Position numbers and translations under genes: made by a program. The notes under the pieces are model-generated. The model saw only the letters and a program-made list of their open reading frames with translations, ran no database searches and was not told the origin of the DNA. DNA of 64,000 nt from Thiothrix sp. (GTDB lineage Bacteria; Pseudomonadota; Gammaproteobacteria; Thiotrichales; Thiotrichaceae). This document shows positions 30,205 to 38,963 of the stretch, in pieces (position 1 is the first letter of the stretch; each line of letters starts with the position of its first letter). The stretch is from positions 159,073 to 223,072 of the forward strand of contig NZ_JAQTLS010000007.1 of assembly GCF_028714775.1 (NCBI RefSeq). The letters run 5' to 3'.

Positions 30205-32655
30205 ATGGCAATGCTACGCCACTTACGAGGGAGTCGCGTTATTGCGTCCTTCTTGCTGCTCATGGGCTTGACAGCAACGCACGGCGCGAATGCGTTTTAC
30301 AACAGCTTTTCGGCAATGGGGACGAATACTAACGAAATCATGGAAGACGATTCCAGCGCACCCTTCATTGACCTGATGAAAATGTCGCTGCCCTTCCGCG
30401 AAGCACGCCCCTTAACCAAAGGCGATGTGCAATACGACGGTTATGGCTGGCCGAGGTCGATTTCCCCCGGCGGGCAAGCGGGTACGCGCATCCTCAACAA
30501 ATTACCTGCCGGAACCATCCCGCGCGGCTTCTACAGCGTGTTGTATGACGGCGAAGGCAAACTGGAATACGGCAATGACGCCTCCTTGGTGGAACATGCC
30601 AACGGGCGCGACGTGATCCTGATTGAGCCGGGTAAGGACAACGAACTCAGCGCCACGCTCTACATCAAAGCCACCAATCCCGCGAACCATTTGCGCAATA
30701 TCCGTATTTTGCCGCAGGGTGGGATTTGCGCCGCCAACCCCTTCCAGCGCGTTGCCGGTGCGGGGCAATGCCAAGGCGATTACCTGTCCTTCGAGCAGCA
30801 CTCCAGCAAGATCATTTTCAACCCGGACTACCTGAAATACATGCGTGATTTCCGCGTGATCCGTTTCATGAACATGAGCGGCATTACCCGCAACCCCGTG
30901 TATGCGTGGGAAGACCGCGCCAGTATCGACCAATCCACGTGGGGCGGTGCGGAAGGCATACGCGGCGCACCGATGGAAGTGATGGTGGAACTCGCCAACC
31001 GCTTGCACGCCGACCCGTGGTTTTCCCTGCCCCACGCTGCCAGCGACGATTTCATCCGACGCTTTGCCGATTACGTGCGCGTCCACGTTGACCCCAGCCT
31101 GAAAATCTACGTGGAATACACCAACGAAGCGTGGAATGGCATTTTCAACCAACATTCCTATATGAAGCAGCAAGGCACGCGGCTGGGGCTTGACCCCGAC
31201 CCGGAACAAGCTGCACACAAATACTATTCCAAACGTTCGGTGGAAGTGTTCCGCATTTGGGAACAAGCCTTTGGCGGCAAGGAACGGCTGGTACGGGTGC
31301 TTTCCGGCTTGACGGGCAGCACCGCGATGAGCAAAACCATCCTCGCGCATGACGGTGCGTTCCGTTCGGCTGATGCTTACGCAATTGCCCCGTATGTATA
31401 CGGCGACTACAACGCCTTGCGCAGCGCCCGCAGCGTGGCAGACGTGTTCCGCATCATGACCGACGCCCGTTACGCGCATTCGCTGCCAAACGAAATTACT
31501 GCCATCCAGAAACAGGCGGAAATCGCCCGTGGCTTCGGCGTTGACCTGATTGCCTACGAAGGCGGGCAACACTTGGTCGACTGGAACACCAAATCCAACG
31601 ACCAACCGCCCAACAACTTGTTCTACGCCGCCAACCGCAGCCCACAAATGGGCGTGATTTACCGGCAATTGCTGGAGGGCTGGAAACGCGCAGGTGGAAA
31701 ACTGTTCGTGCATTACACCACCCCGCGCATCTACCAAAAATACGGCAGCTTCGGCGCGAAAGAGTACATTACCCAACCGGACGGGCAAGCGCCCAAACAT
31801 CAGGCGATCCTAGGTTTTTCCCGTGCTAACCAATGCTGGTGGAGTGGCTGTTCTGGCAATACTTTGGTGCGCCACACCAAACCCGCGATCACGTTGGAAG
31901 CGATGAAAACCCAGTCCGAACCGCTGGACGCCACCGCACCGCAACACGAGCCAGTGGACGGCGCACCACCACCGTTCCCGATGGGCAATATGGCTCCGGC
32001 TGACGAATTCCAATCTTACCAACGCATTCTGGTTTCCATGCACGGCTCGCCCAACGAGCAGTACGTAATGGGCAACAGCGCCATCGTCCGCCAAGCGCGT
32101 GATGCCCGCAATATCTGGCAAGGCGCATCCACTTACCAGTTACGCACGGTCGTCAATGGGCAAGTCAACGGCCCCAAAGACCTCGCCGCCCACTGGCAAG
32201 CAAGCTGGGATCAGCGCAACCTTTACCTGCGCGTCGGCGTGGAAGATGACAGCAGCAACACCGATTCCAACGTCCCGTGGGAAGATGACGCCATCGAAAT
32301 CTACTTGGATGCCGACGGCTCGCACAACAGCCAATACGACGGGCGCAATGACTTCCACTTCATCTTTGACGGTGGCAGCAACAAAGTCGCTATGGGCAAA
32401 AACTCCCCACAGACCAATAGCATCCCGATGAACCACAACATCACCCGCGCCAACGGCGGCTACATCCTCGAAATCACCCTGCCGTGGGACGCCTTACGCA
32501 TCCAACCACGCCCCGGTATGCGCATGGGGCTGGACGTGCATGTGGATGACGACGACAACGGCGGTGCGCGTGACGGCAAACTGACATGGCGGGCGCGGGC
32601 GGATGAATCGTGGCGTGATCCGTCGTTGTTTGGGCAGGTGGTGTTGGGGGAATAA
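30205..32655 (+). CDS. Secreted clan-GH-A-like glycosidase with C-terminal CBM9-like domain
   Basis: An 816-residue exported protein: signal peptide ~8-30 (VIASFLLLMGLTATHGANA), a large catalytic-looking region, then a Pro-rich linker (~600-620) and a CBM9/DOMON-like beta domain (~640-816, with HWQASWDQRNLYLRVGVEDDS and WEDDAIEIYLDADGS). KIYVEYTNEAWNG puts an Asn-Glu pair at 307-308, like the acid/base of clan GH-A glycosidases, and LIAYEGGQHLVDW offers Glu452 as a nucleophile. The usual annotation of such proteins is cellulose-binding protein. It may act on an extracellular or sheath polysaccharide. The exact GH family and activity are not assigned. Its 3' end is duplicated downstream of vapC. 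Confidence 0.7.
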   Translation: MAMLRHLRGSRVIASFLLLMGLTATHGANAFYNSFSAMGTNTNEIMEDDSSAPFIDLMKMSLPFREARPLTKGDVQYDGYGWPRSISPGGQAGTRILNKLPAGTIPRGFYSVLYDGEGKLEYGNDASLVEHANGRDVILIEPGKDNELSATLYIKATNPANHLRNIRILPQGGICAANPFQRVAGAGQCQGDYLSFEQHSSKIIFNPDYLKYMRDFRVIRFMNMSGITRNPVYAWEDRASIDQSTWGGAEGIRGAPMEVMVELANRLHADPWFSLPHAASDDFIRRFADYVRVHVDPSLKIYVEYTNEAWNGIFNQHSYMKQQGTRLGLDPDPEQAAHKYYSKRSVEVFRIWEQAFGGKERLVRVLSGLTGSTAMSKTILAHDGAFRSADAYAIAPYVYGDYNALRSARSVADVFRIMTDARYAHSLPNEITAIQKQAEIARGFGVDLIAYEGGQHLVDWNTKSNDQPPNNLFYAANRSPQMGVIYRQLLEGWKRAGGKLFVHYTTPRIYQKYGSFGAKEYITQPDGQAPKHQAILGFSRANQCWWSGCSGNTLVRHTKPAITLEAMKTQSEPLDATAPQHEPVDGAPPPFPMGNMAPADEFQSYQRILVSMHGSPNEQYVMGNSAIVRQARDARNIWQGASTYQLRTVVNGQVNGPKDLAAHWQASWDQRNLYLRVGVEDDSSNTDSNVPWEDDAIEIYLDADGSHNSQYDGRNDFHFIFDGGSNKVAMGKNSPQTNSIPMNHNITRANGGYILEITLPWDALRIQPRPGMRMGLDVHVDDDDNGGARDGKLTWRARADESWRDPSLFGQVVLGE

Positions 32656-32686
32656 GCGCCAGCAAGCTGTTGAAAAAACTGTAAGC
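32594..32686 (+). repeat. 93-bp direct repeat, copy 1 (glycosidase 3' end)
   Basis: Covers the last ~20 codons of the glycosidase gene, its stop and 31 bp beyond. The same sequence with 6 mismatches recurs at 33447-33539, so the two copies flank the vapBC pair. Confidence 0.95.
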
Positions 32687-32731
32687 CACTCATGCCTGCT
32701 GCAAGTAAAATTGCAGGGGCTGAGTGGCTAT
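32684..32731. terminator. Hairpin downstream of the glycosidase gene
   Basis: GCCACTCA and TGAGTGGC form an 8-bp stem, extended by CC/GG and TGCAA/TTGCA pairing around a short loop. It follows repeat copy 1 and may serve as terminator or as a structured edge of the inserted segment. It is not conserved after repeat copy 2. Confidence 0.5.
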
Positions 32732-32770
32732 GCCAGAATCAATGGTATCTTCAGATTGGAAAATCACACC

Positions 32771-33055
32771 ATGTACATGCAGTTAAACGAGCAATTCATT
32801 GTTGATGAGCGCGGCAGCAAACAGGCGGTGATCATCCCATTTGCCAAATACCTAAAAATCATGGAAATCATCAGGCGGCATGATGAACCAACCGAGACTG
32901 ATAACTGCGCTGCCATTTGGCAAACCAACAAAGGCAGTGCGCAAGCAGTCAAGGCGTGGTTGGCTTCTGATACCTACAAACAGTACCCGATGGGAAATCC
33001 CGAGCAAATTGACCGGACTGTGCAAGAAATCCGTGATGCTTGGGGTGATGAGTGA
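32771..33055 (+). CDS. vapB: Antitoxin of a VapBC-type pair
   Basis: A 94-residue protein directly upstream of a PIN-domain toxin, overlapping its start (GTGA). The N-terminal half, MYMQLNEQFIVDERGSKQAVIIPFAKYLKIMEII, has the short beta-then-helix look of Phd/YefM-like or DUF-type antitoxins; the C-terminal half is acidic (DPEQIDRTVQEIRDAWGDE-like). It is expected to bind and neutralise the toxin and to repress the operon. The antitoxin family is not certain. Start: first ATG at 32771, with a second ATG two codons on. Confidence 0.75.
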   Translation: MYMQLNEQFIVDERGSKQAVIIPFAKYLKIMEIIRRHDEPTETDNCAAIWQTNKGSAQAVKAWLASDTYKQYPMGNPEQIDRTVQEIRDAWGDE

Positions 33056-33459
33056 AGCACATTTACCTTGATGCTTGCATCCTGATTTACCTGATTGAGA
33101 AGCATCCCGACCACTACCCAAAAATCAAGGCAACACTGGATAGCCTGCCGGAATACCAACTGGCAGTATCCCCGCTGCTGCGCATGGAAGTATTAGTTAA
33201 ACCGTTGCAGGATGGAAATACATTGCTCCAGCGGCGATACGAGGATTTTCTGGCGCAACAAATCTGGCTGTCTATCCCTGAAACTGTTTATGAACAAGCG
33301 TTGCAGTTACGGGCAACCCACCGCTTGAAAACACCTGATGCCTTGCACTTGGCAATTGCCCGTTATCACGGTTGCACAGATTTCTGGACAAACGATGATC
33401 GGCTAAACACGGCAGCGGGTGACTTGGCTGTGAATGTGTTGGCGGACGCGGGCGGATGA
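33052..33459 (+). CDS. vapC: PIN-domain ribonuclease toxin
   Basis: A 135-residue PIN-domain protein starting with GTG, overlapping the antitoxin stop. The acidic active-site set is present: Asp in YLDACILIYLIE, Glu in LLRMEVLVKP, Asp in LKTPDALHLAIA, and Asp in DFWTNDDRL. By family it cleaves RNA (often tRNA or rRNA) when freed from its antitoxin. The last few codons and the stop (…AGG, TGA at 33457-33459) lie inside the duplicated glycosidase sequence, so the toxin's extreme C-terminus was created or trimmed by that junction. Confidence 0.85.
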   Translation: MKHIYLDACILIYLIEKHPDHYPKIKATLDSLPEYQLAVSPLLRMEVLVKPLQDGNTLLQRRYEDFLAQQIWLSIPETVYEQALQLRATHRLKTPDALHLAIARYHGCTDFWTNDDRLNTAAGDLAVNVLADAGG

Positions 33460-33539
33460 ATCGTGCCGTGATCCGTCGCTGTTTGGGCAGGTGGTGTTGG
33501 GGGATTAAGCACCAGCAAGCCATTGAAAAAACTGTAAGC
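33447..33539 (+). repeat. 93-bp direct repeat, copy 2 (glycosidase-end remnant)
   Basis: Matches 32594-32686 at 87 of 93 positions. It still reads in the glycosidase frame up to a stop (…DESCRDPSLFGQVVLGD), so it is a gene-end fragment rather than a random repeat. Confidence 0.95.
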
Positions 33540-33595
33540 TCCCAGTGGGTGTTGCTACAATCGCAGGCAACCCCACTTCTACCATGAGGCTTACG

Positions 33596-33907
33596 ATGGA
33601 CATAATGGCATTAACCAGTTTTGCGTGGAGTGCTATTGCTGGCGGAGTGGTCGGCAATGCGGCCTACGATAGCATCAAAACACTGACGGGCGCGGGGTTT
33701 GCGCGGCTTGCAGGCTACACGGTCAATAACCAACAGACTGAATTCGAGATTGCATTTCTGGCAATGCTGGAAACCAACCAAGTCTTACGTGATAGTCTCA
33801 TTCAATTGGCGATGGGTGGTACAGGCAATATTAGCAGCATTACCACGGGCAACATCTCGACCACCGGCGGTTCAGTAATTGTTGGCAATCGCAACAGTAT
33901 TGGCTGA
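33596..33907 (+). CDS. Small protein with GNISTTGGSVIVGN motif, unknown function
   Basis: A 103-residue protein from ATG 33596 (GAGG upstream). The N-terminal half has a weakly hydrophobic, Gly/Ala-rich stretch (FAWSAIAGGVVGNAAYDSIKTLTGAG), then a helical FEIAFLAMLETNQVLRDSLIQLA. The C-terminus is a run of short beta-like repeats: GNISSITTGNISTTGGSVIVGNRNSIG. The same GNISTTGGSVIVGN block opens the next gene 3 bp downstream, so the pair probably works together, perhaps by the blocks associating. Gly/Asn/Thr blocks of this kind occur in several bacterial multidomain signalling and conflict proteins, but I cannot assign a function. Confidence 0.65.
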   Translation: MDIMALTSFAWSAIAGGVVGNAAYDSIKTLTGAGFARLAGYTVNNQQTEFEIAFLAMLETNQVLRDSLIQLAMGGTGNISSITTGNISTTGGSVIVGNRNSIG

Positions 33908-33975
33908 GGCATGACTTCATCCGACATCCACACGGGTAACATCTCGACCACTGGCGGTTCGGTAATTGTTGGCAA
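33845..33975 (+). repeat. Direct repeat shared by adjacent genes
   Basis: 44-bp segments 33845-33888 and 33932-33975 (87-bp period, few mismatches) encode TGNISTTGGSVIVGN at the C-terminus of one protein and the N-terminus of the next. Confidence 0.9.
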
Positions 33976-35632
33976 CGATAGCCAAATTACCCAAAATTTC
34001 TACCATTCTGCATCCTATCAAGCGATGGAAAGCCAGCGGGAGAAACTGCTGGAGCGTATAAGAAAATACCCCGATGACACTGACTTCTGGCAAGAATTGG
34101 CGAGATTGCTGCAACAGATGGAAGGGTTCAAACGCGATGTCCTGAAACTGGCTGAAGATTTCAACCGCATTCCCCTCGACACTGAACGTCTGAAATTAGC
34201 CAAGCAGCATTTTGATGCGGGTGAATATGTACAAGCTCGGGCGGTATTGGATGCAGAAAGTATTACCCAAGAGCAGGATGCCCTACTTGCAAAACAGCAG
34301 TGGTTACAGGAAGAACAAGCGACTATCTCCGCACAACTTGACGACAAAGCCAACGAATGGTTGCTAAAAGCACACCTGACTGCAATTGATTACAGCTTAG
34401 GCGACCAGCGCATTGTCCAAACCTGCGGGTATTTTGAAAAAGCACTCAAATCAGGCAAAACTTCCGAGCGCATGTTTATCTATGCCCTATTTTTGCAGGA
34501 CAACAATCAATACAGGGAAGCAGAGAAAGTCTATACCGAGGTGCTAAACATCCGCCGCATTCTCGCCAAAAATAACCCAACGGTATACTTACCTGACGTA
34601 GCGATGACGTTGAACAATCTAGGCATAGTGATGCAGGCTGACAATCAGCGCCGCAGTGAAGCCGAAAAATTCTTTACCGAGGCACTCACACTTTACCGCA
34701 CATTTGCCGAAGACAACCCAACCATGTTTCTGCCCAACATAGCGGCGACACTGCACAACCTTGGCAATTTGGTTGCGGCTGACAATCAGCAACATATCAA
34801 GGCAGAGAGGCTCTACACAGAGGCACTGGACATCCGTCGTCATCTTGCTAAAGACAATCCAGCGAGATTCCTACCTAATGTAGCGGCAACACTGAATAAC
34901 CTTGGCCTTTTGGTAGCGACAGAAATTCAGCGAAGCAGTGAGGCGGAGAAACTCTTCGCCGAGGCATTGAACATATATCGTTCATTTGCCAAGAGCAACC
35001 CTATGATGTTCTTATCCGGCATAGCAATGACGCTGAACAATCTTGGCCTTTTGGTGGCGTCCAACAACCAACGACGCAGTGAAGCTGAAATGCTTTATAG
35101 CGAAGCACTAGAGAACTACTGCACACTCGCCCAAAACAACCCAGAACTATTCATTCCAGACGTGGCAATGACGCTGAATAACCTTGGTATTTTGGTGCAG
35201 ACTGACATCCAGAGACATAGCGAGGCCGAACAGCTCTTTACTGAGGCACTGGGGCATTACCGTACACTCACCAAGAACAATCCAGCGGTTTTCTTACCAT
35301 ACGTAGCGCAGACACTTAACAACCTTGGCCTCTTAGTGGCGGCTGATAGCCAGAGGAACTCAGAGGCAGAGATGCTCTTCTCTGAGGCACTACACATCCT
35401 ACGCATACTCGCAAAGAACAACCCAGTAGTGTACATACCCTACGTAGCAACAACACTTGCCGCATTTGGGGAGACTTATTTGATTTGGAGGGAACTTGCA
35501 AAAGCCTTTCTGCTGCTGCAAGAATCAGCCCAACTGTTCGCCCTCCTTGCTTGGCAAACCCCAAGTGTATTCGGGAAAAAGTACGACTATGTGTTACAAC
35601 TGCTAGAGAAAGCTAAAGCCGCCAAGCCATGA
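33911..35632 (+). CDS. Tandem TPR protein with N-terminal GNISTTGGSVIVGN motif
   Basis: A 573-residue protein. Residues ~8-25 repeat the GNISTTGGSVIVGN block of its upstream partner. A helical/coiled region follows (~35-170, QREKLLERIRKYPDDTDFWQELARLLQQ). Then come seven units of exactly 47 residues (~190-520), each like AEKLFxEALxIYRxLAKxNPxxFLPxVAxTLNNLGLLVAxxxQRxSE, a long TPR-type solenoid. No enzymatic motif was seen. Arrays of this kind are protein-binding scaffolds. Start codon follows the upstream stop by 3 bp, so the two genes are coupled. A palindromic element begins just after the stop. Confidence 0.75.
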   Translation: MTSSDIHTGNISTTGGSVIVGNDSQITQNFYHSASYQAMESQREKLLERIRKYPDDTDFWQELARLLQQMEGFKRDVLKLAEDFNRIPLDTERLKLAKQHFDAGEYVQARAVLDAESITQEQDALLAKQQWLQEEQATISAQLDDKANEWLLKAHLTAIDYSLGDQRIVQTCGYFEKALKSGKTSERMFIYALFLQDNNQYREAEKVYTEVLNIRRILAKNNPTVYLPDVAMTLNNLGIVMQADNQRRSEAEKFFTEALTLYRTFAEDNPTMFLPNIAATLHNLGNLVAADNQQHIKAERLYTEALDIRRHLAKDNPARFLPNVAATLNNLGLLVATEIQRSSEAEKLFAEALNIYRSFAKSNPMMFLSGIAMTLNNLGLLVASNNQRRSEAEMLYSEALENYCTLAQNNPELFIPDVAMTLNNLGILVQTDIQRHSEAEQLFTEALGHYRTLTKNNPAVFLPYVAQTLNNLGLLVAADSQRNSEAEMLFSEALHILRILAKNNPVVYIPYVATTLAAFGETYLIWRELAKAFLLLQESAQLFALLAWQTPSVFGKKYDYVLQLLEKAKAAKP

Positions 35633-35635
35633 AAA

Positions 35636-35694
35636 GGGCGTATGCAATACGCCCCTACAGGGGACAATCTTCGGAGGGGCAGTTGCATACGCCC
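35636..35694. repeat. Palindromic intergenic element
   Basis: GGGCGTATGCAA (35636-35647) and TTGCATACGCCC (35683-35694) are perfect inverted arms, and the left end also folds on itself as GGGCGTAT-GCA-ATACGCCC. It immediately follows the TPR gene and could act as its terminator; GGGCGTATTGCATACGCCC-like elements are often dispersed in bacterial genomes. Confidence 0.75.
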
Positions 35695-35821
35695 TCTTCG
35701 CCCACAAGTAAAAGCCCCGACATCCATCGCCACAATCACACCCCTCAAGGCACAACACTGGACATCTGTTGTGCTTAATAGTCTAATGCCCGCATTGTAT
35801 GTACCAACAAGAAGCAAGGAT

Positions 35822-37495
35822 ATGAGCGAGACTGGCAGACCCCTCAACTTCATCGAACGTATCATCGAAGAAGACCTCAACAGCGGCAAGGTTACGGAAA
35901 TCAAAACCCGCTTCCCCCCCGAACCCAACGGCTATTTGCACCTTGGACACGCCAAATCCATTTGGCTGAACTTTGGGCTGGCGCAGCGTTACGGTGGCAA
36001 GTGCAACCTGCGTATGGACGACACCAACCCAGCGAAGGAAGACGAAGAATACGTCGATTCCATCCAAGCCGATGTGCAGTGGCTGGGCTACCAGTGGGAC
36101 GGCGAAGTGCATTACGCCTCCGACTATTTCGACCAGTTGTATGAGTGGGCTATCTACCTGATCAAGGAAGGCAAGGCTTTCGTTTGTGACCTGAATGCCG
36201 AACAGATGCGCTCTTACCGTGGCTCGCTGACCGAAGCAGGCAAGGAAAGCCCGTTCCGCACCCGTTCCATTGAAGAAAACTTGGCGCTGTTTGAGAAAAT
36301 GCGTGCCGGGGAATTCGAGGAAGGTGCTTGTTCCCTGCGTGCCAAAATCGACATGACGGCTTCCAACATCAACCTGCGCGACCCGGTGTTGTACCGCATC
36401 AAGAAAGCCAGCCACCACCAAACGGGCGACAAATGGTGCATTTACCCGTCTTACGACTATACCCACGGGCAAAGTGACGCCATCGAAGGCATCACCCACT
36501 CGATTTGCACGCTGGAATTTGAAGACCACCGCCCGTTGTACGACTGGTTCATCCAAAACCTGCCTGTGCCTGCCGAACCGCACCAGTACGAATTTTCGCG
36601 CCTCAACGTCAATTACACCGTCACCAGCAAGCGCAAGCTCAAGCAATTGGTGGACGAAAAGCACGTTGACGGCTGGGACGACCCACGTATGCCGACCATC
36701 GCCGGGATGCGCCGCCGGGGTTTCACCCCCAAAGCCCTGCGTGATTTCTGCGAAATGGCAGGTGTGACCAAGGTCGAAGGTGTGGTTGACATCAGCATGT
36801 TGGAATACGCGATCCGCGAAGACCTCAACGCTAACAGCCCCCGCGCCATGTGCGTGTTACACCCGCTGAAAGTGGTGCTCACCAACTACCCCGAAGGCAG
36901 GGTAGAAACGATGACCGCCCCGCAGCACCCGCAGAATGAAGCGATGGGAACCCGTGAACTGCCGTTTGGACGTGAAATTTTCATCGACCAAGACGACTTC
37001 CGCGAAGAAGCCAACAAGCATTACAAACGTTTGGTGAAAGGCAAACGGGTGCGCTTGCGCAATGCCTACGTGATCGAAGCGCAAGAAGCCATCAAAGACG
37101 CGGATGGCAATATCATCGAAGTCCACGCCCGCGTGCTGGAAGAAACCCTTGGCAAAGACCCGGCTGACGGCGTAAAAGCCAAAGGCGTGATCCACTGGGT
37201 AGCAGCGCATGACAATGTGGACTGCGAAGTGCGCCTGTACGACCGCCTGTTCACCGACGTTGCCCCGGATGCTGGCGGCAAGAACTATCTCGACTACCTC
37301 AACCCCAACAGCCTCGTGATTCTCAACGGTTGCAAAGCGGAAAGCAGCTTGGCGCAAGCCACTGCGAATGACCGCTACCAGTTCGAGCGCGAAGGCTATT
37401 TCATCCCCGATGCCAAACGTTCCACGCCAGAGCATCCGGTATTCAACCGGGTAATTAGCCTCAAAGATACGTGGGAAAAGGCTGAACAAAAGTAG
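35822..37495 (+). CDS. glnS: Glutaminyl-tRNA synthetase
   Basis: Charges tRNA-Gln with glutamine. The 557-residue protein starts at ATG 35822 ([21 protein letters not shown] upstream). Class I signatures: [23 protein letters not shown] (HIGH) and [11 protein letters not shown] (KMSKS-type, as SKRK). [26 protein letters not shown] and [35 protein letters not shown] are typical. The C-terminal anticodon-binding beta-barrels run from ~340. Confidence 0.97.
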   Translation: MSETGRPLNFIERIIEEDLNSGKVTEIKTRFPPEPNGYLHLGHAKSIWLNFGLAQRYGGKCNLRMDDTNPAKEDEEYVDSIQADVQWLGYQWDGEVHYASDYFDQLYEWAIYLIKEGKAFVCDLNAEQMRSYRGSLTEAGKESPFRTRSIEENLALFEKMRAGEFEEGACSLRAKIDMTASNINLRDPVLYRIKKASHHQTGDKWCIYPSYDYTHGQSDAIEGITHSICTLEFEDHRPLYDWFIQNLPVPAEPHQYEFSRLNVNYTVTSKRKLKQLVDEKHVDGWDDPRMPTIAGMRRRGFTPKALRDFCEMAGVTKVEGVVDISMLEYAIREDLNANSPRAMCVLHPLKVVLTNYPEGRVETMTAPQHPQNEAMGTRELPFGREIFIDQDDFREEANKHYKRLVKGKRVRLRNAYVIEAQEAIKDADGNIIEVHARVLEETLGKDPADGVKAKGVIHWVAAHDNVDCEVRLYDRLFTDVAPDAGGKNYLDYLNPNSLVILNGCKAESSLAQATANDRYQFEREGYFIPDAKRSTPEHPVFNRVISLKDTWEKAEQK

Positions 37496-37510
37496 GTAAG
37501 GAAGCTGACT

Positions 37511-38275
37511 ATGCGTAAGACATCCCTATCTGTGGCACTCATTGCAACCTTAGCGCTCAGTAACGCAGGCTGCAACGACGCCGTAAAGCCAGACGACACT
37601 GCCCAACCAACAGGCAAACCCAGCTTTATCCATCACCCTGAACCACCGGCAAAAGACTTGGCGGCTCCGTTCAAGGCGTTGGGTTGCCCCAAAGAAAGCT
37701 ACAGCAGCGGCATCAAGCCGTGTGGCGCACTGGAAAAATTCGGCTGCACCTCCATCAATCTGCTGGAAGGGGAATACGCGGGCGTTTTCACCGCATTCCA
37801 ACCGTCCTACCCGATTGCGATGTGCCAGATTGTTGCTAATGGCAGACCACCATTGGCGGAAGGTGAATACGTCAGCAGTGGCGGCGGGTTATTGCAGCAG
37901 TACACCCGCTACATCATTGCCAAAGATGGGAAGTTTGCGCTGTTGAAAAACAAGGCCGATTTCCAGCACCTGTTCCTGCCGATTGACGATGGTTTCGAGG
38001 CATTAGCTTATGCCCGCATTATGACGCCGTACATGGCTGCCTATGGCTTCCAATACAACAGTAATGAAACCTATTTCGTCAAAAGCATTGAAGATAGTCA
38101 CGCCAAACCCGCTGGGGACGGCTACGACGTGCTGATGTACGAACACAGCATCTTTGGCTGCGGCAAGCACCCAACTTACGCGGTCAAACTGCACGTCAGC
38201 AAAGACGGAAAAATTACTGAACTTGGCAGTAAAACCAAAATATCTGAAGGAAAAATGGAAATGTGCGTGGACTAA
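37511..38275 (+). CDS. Predicted lipoprotein of unknown function
   Basis: A 254-residue protein with a lipoprotein signal (ATLALSNAGC, Cys21). The mature part contains six or more Cys (GCPKESYSSGIKPCG, FGCTSINLLEGEY, MCQIV, FGCGKH, MEMCVD), suggesting disulfides in the periplasm or at the outer membrane. No catalytic motif was recognised. It follows glnS by 15 bp on the same strand, which is probably coincidental to function. Confidence 0.7.
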   Translation: MRKTSLSVALIATLALSNAGCNDAVKPDDTAQPTGKPSFIHHPEPPAKDLAAPFKALGCPKESYSSGIKPCGALEKFGCTSINLLEGEYAGVFTAFQPSYPIAMCQIVANGRPPLAEGEYVSSGGGLLQQYTRYIIAKDGKFALLKNKADFQHLFLPIDDGFEALAYARIMTPYMAAYGFQYNSNETYFVKSIEDSHAKPAGDGYDVLMYEHSIFGCGKHPTYAVKLHVSKDGKITELGSKTKISEGKMEMCVD

Positions 38276-38300
38276 CCCACGCACCAACCAAGGTAAGCAC

Positions 38301-38504
38301 CTAACCCGTGCTGCGGAACATAGCCCCGCACGAATGGCAGCGGAACAATCCGCTGTTGCGGGGGGCTAGCAACCGTTGGAACCACGATTGTTGGGCGACC
38401 CGCGCCATACCACCACATTGTGGGCAGGTAGCCACGTTTGGCGTACCATTTCCTGCATGTGCAGCGACGTTGAAGTTGCTGCTTCTAAACATCCTTGTCA
38501 TCAT
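38301..38504 (-). CDS. Small zinc-ribbon protein
   Basis: A 67-residue basic protein with two CxxC knuckles, CPQC (~residues 27-30) and CHSC (~56-59), separated by a basic helix (QQSWFQRLLAPRNSG). This is a compact zinc ribbon of unknown role. Start taken as the ATGATG pair at 38504 because AGG lies eight bases upstream; a longer frame to 38531 is possible. It is convergent with the lipoprotein gene. Confidence 0.55.
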   Translation of the reverse strand: MMTRMFRSSNFNVAAHAGNGTPNVATCPQCGGMARVAQQSWFQRLLAPRNSGLFRCHSCGAMFRSTG

Positions 38505-38600
38505 TTCGCGCCTATATCTGTTATTTGTCACTATGCGATAGATTTATAGCACATCTGGCAAGGATGAGTTCTAGCATTTACGAGCAATCGCGGAATCCAC

Positions 38601-38963
38601 ATGCCTACAATCATTCATACACCGTTAAGTGCTGAATACTTCTTCAAAGAAGGTTGCCATATCCTCGAACTCAGCAATAGCGCGGCGGATGAAGCGGTTT
38701 CTATTGCCCGCGCCCGTGTCGAACTAGGGCAAACCACCCGCTGGCATCGCCTGCACGGCACGACCGAACGTTACGTCATCCTGCAAGGCACTGGCAGTGT
38801 CGACATTGGGGAGTTACCACCACAGCGGGTTGTCGCTGGTGATGTGGTGGTCATTCCGCCATTGTGCCGCCAACGGATCACCAATAGTGGCGATACGCAA
38901 CTAATTTTCCTTGCCATCTGTTCGCCGCGTTTTAAGCCGGAAAATTATGAGGAAATTGCATGA
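38601..38963 (+). CDS. Cupin-domain protein
   Basis: A 120-residue single-cupin protein. Two cupin motifs are visible: WHRLHGTTERYVILQGTGSVDIG (metal-binding His/Glu region) and GDVVVIPPLCRQRITNSGDTQLIFLAIC. Such small cupins are sugar isomerases, dioxygenases or simple metal-binding proteins; the substrate is unknown. The stop overlaps the next gene's ATG (ATGA), starting a three-gene coupled set with a VOC protein and an Atl protein. Confidence 0.8.
   Translation: MPTIIHTPLSAEYFFKEGCHILELSNSAADEAVSIARARVELGQTTRWHRLHGTTERYVILQGTGSVDIGELPPQRVVAGDVVVIPPLCRQRITNSGDTQLIFLAICSPRFKPENYEEIA

Noticed and set aside
30502..31800. A 432-codon open frame on the minus strand opposite the glycosidase gene
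   Set aside because: It is a shadow of the strong plus-strand gene; the translation has no domain, is biased by antisense codons, and the plus strand has signal peptide and domain structure.
35783..36664. A 293-codon minus-strand frame opposite glnS
   Set aside because: glnS is unambiguous here and the antisense frame shows no family features.
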